Positions 59,755-64,000 of a stretch of DNA of 64,000 bases are shown one piece after another (position 1 is the stretch's first letter; every line of letters starts with the position of its first letter). The notes beneath the pieces were generated by a model. That model searched no databases, was not told the origin of the DNA, and worked only from the letters and a program-made list of their open reading frames with translations. The stretch lies in assembly GCA_051880475.1 (NCBI GenBank), contig JBJEOA010000061.1, positions 25,674 through 89,673 on the forward strand, in the 5' to 3' direction. The DNA is from JAUUSJ01 sp051880475 (lineage in GTDB: Bacteria > Bacillota > Clostridia > Lachnospirales > Lachnospiraceae). The position numbers and the translations under genes are program-made.

Positions 59755-60225
59755 TTAGAATCTGTAATGAGCAAATGCTTTGTTTGCCTCTGCCATTCTG
59801 TGCATCTCTTCTTTTTTCTTTACAGATGCTCCAGTATTATTGGAAGCGTCTAAAAGCTCATTTGCTAATCTCTCTTCCATTGTTCTCTCTCCTCTTTTAC
59901 GGGAGAATGTTGTAATCCAACGAAGCGCTAACGCTTGTCTTCTATCTGGACGTACATCGATAGGTACCTGATATGTTGCTCCACCGATACGTCTTGCTTT
60001 TACCTCTAATACAGGCATTACGTTATTCATAGCATCGTTAAATACTTCTACTGCGTCTCTTCCAGTCTGTGCTGCGATACGCTCGAATGCTCCGTATACG
60101 ATTCTTTGTGCTACACCTTTCTTACCATCTAACATGATATTGTTGATAAGCTTTGTAACAACTTTATTATTGTAAATTGGATCTGCCAATACATCTCTCT
60201 TTGCAATATGTCCTTTACGTGGCAC
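59755..60225 (-). CDS. rpsG: 30S ribosomal protein S7
   Basis: 156 aa, standard length. [20 protein letters not shown] start, [20 protein letters not shown] centre and [20 protein letters not shown] end. Nucleates assembly of the 30S head and contacts the exit-site tRNA. In many bacteria S7 also represses its own operon by binding the rpsL-rpsG spacer; the spacer here is 198 bp. Confidence 0.98.
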   Translation of the reverse strand: MPRKGHIAKRDVLADPIYNNKVVTKLINNIMLDGKKGVAQRIVYGAFERIAAQTGRDAVEVFNDAMNNVMPVLEVKARRIGGATYQVPIDVRPDRRQALALRWITTFSRKRGERTMEERLANELLDASNNTGASVKKKEEMHRMAEANKAFAHYRF

Positions 60226-60423
60226 GGTTCTTCCCTCCTTAATTATAAAATTAATTCTACGGTACTCTCCTTGAATCAGTTACGATTCATGGCGTTCATG
60301 CTCGGACTGCGATCTCTATTTATCCTGCAACCAACAGAAAAAATATTGCTATTCCGGCACTAACTCTAGAATTTTAAATTTCTTAGTTTGTCTGCAATAT
60401 ATTTTATATTGCTCTACGTCGTC

Positions 60424-60837
60424 TTATTTTTTAGGACGTTTTGCTCCATATTTGGAACGAGCCTGACGTCTGTTTGCTACACCTGCTGTATCAAGTGTAC
60501 CTCTTACGATATGGTAACGAGTACCTGGTAAGTCTTTTACTCTTCCTCCACGAATCAAAACAACACTATGTTCCTGTAAGTTATGTCCCTCACCTGGGAT
60601 ATAGCTTGTTACTTCGATACCGTTGGATAAACGAACTCTGGCGATCTTACGAAGAGCTGAGTTAGGTTTCTTAGGAGTAGCTGTCTTAACAGCAGTACAT
60701 ACACCTCTTTTTTGAGGAGCGCTTGCATCAGTTGCTTTCTTCTTTAAAGAGTTAAATCCTTTTTGAAGAGCTGGTGCTGTACTTTTTTTCTTAATTGATT
60801 GTCTTCCTTTTCTAACTAATTGGTTAAAAGTTGGCAT
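60424..60837 (-). CDS. rpsL: 30S ribosomal protein S12
   Basis: 137 aa. Contains [20 protein letters not shown] (Lys of the streptomycin-sensitive type near residue 55), [20 protein letters not shown] and C-terminal [11 protein letters not shown]. Core protein of the decoding site. First gene of the str-type operon, with a consensus promoter upstream. Confidence 0.98.
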   Translation of the reverse strand: MPTFNQLVRKGRQSIKKKSTAPALQKGFNSLKKKATDASAPQKRGVCTAVKTATPKKPNSALRKIARVRLSNGIEVTSYIPGEGHNLQEHSVVLIRGGRVKDLPGTRYHIVRGTLDTAGVANRRQARSKYGAKRPKK

Positions 60838-60931
60838 CCTGTTTCACCTCCATGCATATTTTTTACCGTGGTTGCCGATTTATAATTCAACCTATTTCTG
60901 TAGTGATCGTTTTACGTCCACACATTCATGA

Positions 60932-60960
60932 ATTATATCTGTTTTCTATTTTATTGTCAA
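60932..60960 (-). promoter_or_regulatory. Promoter of the rpsL-rpsG-fusA operon
   Basis: Minus strand TTGACA, 17 nt, TATAAT: perfect consensus. Confidence 0.85.
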
Positions 60961-61208
60961 GGATTTTATTCCCTTTTCTTCTTAATTTCGTGAGTTTTAC
61001 TTGTTTTTTTCTTCTTTTTAACAATACTATCAACAGTTTTGCCCTAAAAATCACTTTCTATTCACATCTATAGAAAAATAGTACACTCTCAAAAACAGCC
61101 ATAAATAAAAGGCTCAATTGCTCCATACTCTGCTACCTTCTAGTACAAAGCAAGAAAAAATATCTTTTTTTCTGCATCTTTTTACTACACACTTGAAAAA
61201 ATTCAAAA

Positions 61209-61244
61209 GAAAAAGAAGATTCCAAAAAAGGAATCCTCTTTTTC
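61209..61244 (-). terminator. Terminator of rpoC
   Basis: GAAAAAGAAGATTCC pairs with GGAATCCTCTTTTTC (one mismatch), 6-nt loop; T-rich flank on the minus strand. Confidence 0.85.
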
Positions 61245-61303
61245 AAATACTCTATAAACTTAATTATAAACTTACTTATAATAAGCGAAAGTTTCCGACA
61301 GAA

Positions 61304-64000
61304 TTAGTCGTCAAATTCCTCCTCGAAGTCATCCTCTTCAAAGATATCCTCTTCATCTAAATCTTCTTCGAATTCGATGTCCTCATCTTCGTCAATCTCT
61401 TCTAACTCGTCTAAAACGTCCTCGAACTCTCCCTCATCAAAGTTAAGTTCTTCCTCTTGAGTAACCTCTTCTATCTTTTCTTCCTTATCTGTATTCAACT
61501 TAACATTTCTGTAAGTCTTCATTCCAGTTCCAGCTGGAATTAATTTACCGATAAGAACATTTTCCTTCAATCCGTTTAATGGGTCTGTCTTTCCCTTGAT
61601 GGCAGCATCGGTAAGTACCTTTGTTGTCTCCTGGAAAGAAGCGGCTGACAAGAAGGAGTTTGTTGCAAGAGAAGCTTTCGTAATACCAAGCATTACTTGT
61701 TTTCCAACAGCTGGCTCTTTGCCCTCTGCGATTAATTCCTCATTTGTCTTATTAAGCTCTAAGATATCAACTAATGTTCCTGGCAGATAATTACTATCTC
61801 CATTTTCCTCAATGCGAATCTTCTTAAGCATCTGACGCACAATAACCTCGACATGCTTATCATTGATATCTACACCTTGGAGACGATAAACTCTTTGTAC
61901 CTCTCGAATCATATAATCTTGAACGGCTCTTACACCCTTAATCTTCAAGATATCATGTGGATTTACGGAACCTTCTGTAAGTTCATCACCAGCTTCAAGC
62001 TCCTGACCCTCCAAAACTTTAATACGAGAGCCGTAAGGAATCAAATAAGTCTTAGCTTCTGTATCATTTACAACGACAACTTCTCGTTTTTTCTTTGTAT
62101 CTTTAATCTGAACTCTACCTGGAATCTCGGAGATAATAGCAAGTCCCTTAGGTTTTCTTGCCTCAAATAACTCCTCGACACGAGGAAGACCCTGTGTAAT
62201 ATCATCACCAGCTACACCACCAGCGTGGAAAGTACGCATTGTAAGCTGTGTACCAGGCTCACCGATAGACTGAGCAGCGATAATACCAACTGCCTCACCA
62301 ACCTGCACTGCCTGACCTGTCGCAAGGTTTGCACCGTAACATTTTGCACATGCACCTACCATAGATTTACATGTAAGCATTGTACGAATCTTAACTTTTG
62401 TATAGCCAGCATCTATAACTTTAGCAGCAAGGAGTGGAGTAATAAGACTATTGCAAGGAACAATAACCTCTCCTGTCTCTTTATTTACTAAGTCTTCTGC
62501 CGCAAAACGTCCTGTAATACGCTCTTGCAAGCTCTCAATAACTTCTTTTCCATCCATGAATGCTTCTACATACATTCCTGGAACTTCTCCAGTTGCCTCA
62601 CAACAATCTGTCTCGCGGATAATCAAATCCTGAGATACATCAACAAGACGTCTTGTTAAGTATCCAGAGTCAGCTGTACGAAGAGCAGTATCAGAAAGAC
62701 CTTTTCTAGCACCGTGAGCAGAAATAAAGTATTCCAAAACGTCAAGACCTTCACGGAAGTTTGACTTGATTGGCAACTCGATTGTACGACCTGATGTATC
62801 GGCCATCAGACCACGCATACCGGCAAGCTGTTTAATCTGCTGATTAGAACCACGGGCTCCAGAGTCAGCCATCATAAAGATATTATTATAACTATCCAAA
62901 CCGTCAAGAAGTTTCTTTGTCAATACATCATCGGCCTGGAACCATGTGCTAACAACTGCTTTATAACGCTCCTCGTCTGTCATAAGACCACGGCGATACT
63001 GTCTTGTGATGAGGTTTACTTGCTTTTCTGCATCTGCCAAAATCTGCTTTTTCTCCTGAGGCACTGTCATATCTGAGATAGATACAGTAAGAGCTCCTCT
63101 TGTGGAGAATTTATATCCAAGTGACTTGATATCATCAAGTACCTCTGCTGTTTTTGTTGCTCCATAAATATTAATACATTTATCCAAGATTTGCTTTAAC
63201 TGTTTTTTCTTAACAAGGAAGTCAACCTCTAATTTTAAGAAATTTTCTTCTTTAGAACGGTCTACAAATCCTAAATCCTGCATAATAATTTCATTAAAGA
63301 GAAGACGTCCCATTGTACAATCAATAATACCTGTCACTTTTGTTCCGTCTGGCTTCTCTTTTGTCACACGCACTTTAATTCTCGCATGCAATGTAATAAC
63401 TTTATTTTCATAAGCCAAGAAAGCTTCATTTTTAGATTTAAAGAACTTACCTTCACCCTTATCTCCCGGTTTTTCAAGAGTAAGATAATAAATACCAAGT
63501 ACCATATCCTGAGAAGGAACGGCAACTGGCGCACCGTCAGATGGTTTTAGTAAGTTATTAGGAGAGAGCAATAAGAATCTACACTCAGCTTGCGCTTCCT
63601 CAGAAAGTGGTAGATGGACAGCCATCTGGTCACCGTCAAAGTCGGCATTATAAGCAGTACATACAAGTGGATGAAGCTTAATTGCTTTACCTTCTACTAA
63701 AATTGGCTCAAAAGCCTGAATTCCAAGTCTGTGAAGTGTAGGAGCACGGTTAAGCATAACTGGATGCTCTTTAATAACCTCCTCAAGCACATCCCAAACC
63801 TCTCTTTGAAGCTTTTCTACCATCTTCTTTGCAGATTTAATATTATGGGCTAACTCTCTGGCAACAAGCTCTTTCATTACAAAAGGCTTAAATAACTCAA
63901 TTGCCATCTCTTTTGGAAGACCACATTGATAAATCTTTAACTCTGGTCCTACTACGATAACAGAACGTCCAGAATAGTCAACACGTTTTCCAAGTAAGTT
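61304..64000 (-). CDS. rpoC: RNA polymerase beta' subunit, N-terminus beyond the right edge
   Basis: About 898 C-terminal residues are present; the frame stays open to the edge ([20 protein letters not shown]), so the internal Met at 63907 is not a start. The active-site magnesium loop is [12 protein letters not shown]. Bridge-helix/trigger-loop regions follow ([35 protein letters not shown]). The C-terminal tail is extremely acidic ([20 protein letters not shown]), an extension seen in some Clostridia. Catalytic subunit of transcription. Normally preceded by rpoB. Confidence 0.97.
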   Translation of the reverse strand, partial: NLLGKRVDYSGRSVIVVGPELKIYQCGLPKEMAIELFKPFVMKELVARELAHNIKSAKKMVEKLQREVWDVLEEVIKEHPVMLNRAPTLHRLGIQAFEPILVEGKAIKLHPLVCTAYNADFDGDQMAVHLPLSEEAQAECRFLLLSPNNLLKPSDGAPVAVPSQDMVLGIYYLTLEKPGDKGEGKFFKSKNEAFLAYENKVITLHARIKVRVTKEKPDGTKVTGIIDCTMGRLLFNEIIMQDLGFVDRSKEENFLKLEVDFLVKKKQLKQILDKCINIYGATKTAEVLDDIKSLGYKFSTRGALTVSISDMTVPQEKKQILADAEKQVNLITRQYRRGLMTDEERYKAVVSTWFQADDVLTKKLLDGLDSYNNIFMMADSGARGSNQQIKQLAGMRGLMADTSGRTIELPIKSNFREGLDVLEYFISAHGARKGLSDTALRTADSGYLTRRLVDVSQDLIIRETDCCEATGEVPGMYVEAFMDGKEVIESLQERITGRFAAEDLVNKETGEVIVPCNSLITPLLAAKVIDAGYTKVKIRTMLTCKSMVGACAKCYGANLATGQAVQVGEAVGIIAAQSIGEPGTQLTMRTFHAGGVAGDDITQGLPRVEELFEARKPKGLAIISEIPGRVQIKDTKKKREVVVVNDTEAKTYLIPYGSRIKVLEGQELEAGDELTEGSVNPHDILKIKGVRAVQDYMIREVQRVYRLQGVDINDKHVEVIVRQMLKKIRIEENGDSNYLPGTLVDILELNKTNEELIAEGKEPAVGKQVMLGITKASLATNSFLSAASFQETTKVLTDAAIKGKTDPLNGLKENVLIGKLIPAGTGMKTYRNVKLNTDKEEKIEEVTQEEELNFDEGEFEDVLDELEEIDEDEDIEFEEDLDEEDIFEEDDFEEEFDD

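Larger units (their letters stand above)
60838..61303. other. Intergenic region between rpoC and rpsL
   Basis: Contains the rpsL promoter and rpoC terminator annotated separately. The L7Ae-like gene found here in some Bacillota is absent; I see no gene. Confidence 0.7.

Noticed and set aside
61304..63907. rpoC beginning at the Met at 63907
   Set aside because: The frame continues with canonical beta' sequence to the window edge, so this Met is internal.

Overview
This AT-rich window looks like a chromosomal segment of an anaerobic gut-type member of the Bacillota, most likely Lachnospiraceae/Clostridia. The evidence is strong AGGAGG ribosome binding sites, a str-type operon (rpoC, rpsL, rpsG, fusA, tuf), FeoA-FeoB fusion, EutH, LarE, CotH/polyphosphate-polymerase genes, BspA-like leucine-rich surface proteins and a ferredoxin-tailed aldo/keto reductase. 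No rRNA, tRNA, CRISPR array or recognisable transposase was seen. The taxonomic call is inference from gene content.

Layout. 1-1.7 kb: secreted CAP-domain protein, cut by the left edge. 1.9-7.5 kb: lactose/galactoside locus, with a GPH symporter and GH2 beta-galactosidase divergent from an AraC regulator. 7.5-12 kb: HAD phosphatase with a second AraC regulator, a tiny 25-aa ORF divergent from it, a flavodoxin-like reductase and a MalY/PatB-type lyase. 12-20 kb: FeoAB, an orphan EutH, a phosphoesterase-fold protein with altered metal sites, FtsH, a TetR regulator and LarE. 20.3-25.5 kb: DegV, then a MarR-controlled heterodimeric ABC exporter. 25.7-30 kb: a large LRR/InlB-repeat surface protein behind 33-bp tandem repeats. 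30-41 kb: YczE-like membrane protein behind a structured leader candidate, MATE pump, aldo/keto reductase, AsnS, a cell-wall-anchored repeat protein, a secreted NlpC/P60-like protein and a tannase/feruloyl-esterase-family enzyme. 41-47 kb: two MATE pumps separated by a restriction-modification island. 47.6-52.9 kb: CotH, DUF4956 and VTC-type polyphosphate polymerase, divergent from a two-component system. 53-56 kb: alcohol dehydrogenase/TetR island. 56-64 kb: tuf, fusA, rpsG, rpsL and the 3' part of rpoC.

The most notable architecture is that two unrelated gene sets sit between long direct repeats made from the 3' end of a host gene. The restriction-modification genes lie between 149-bp copies of the end of a MATE gene. 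The alcohol dehydrogenase/TetR genes lie between 245-bp copies of the tuf 3' end plus its terminator. In both cases the host gene stays intact and no transposase is visible, which fits insertion with long target duplication. Other points to revisit are the structured leader before the YczE-like gene, the 22-bp element shared by two AraC-linked regions, the 25-aa ORF, the phosphatase-fold protein with four altered active-site residues, and a tannase-family enzyme lacking both cysteines of the family's CS-D-HC signature.
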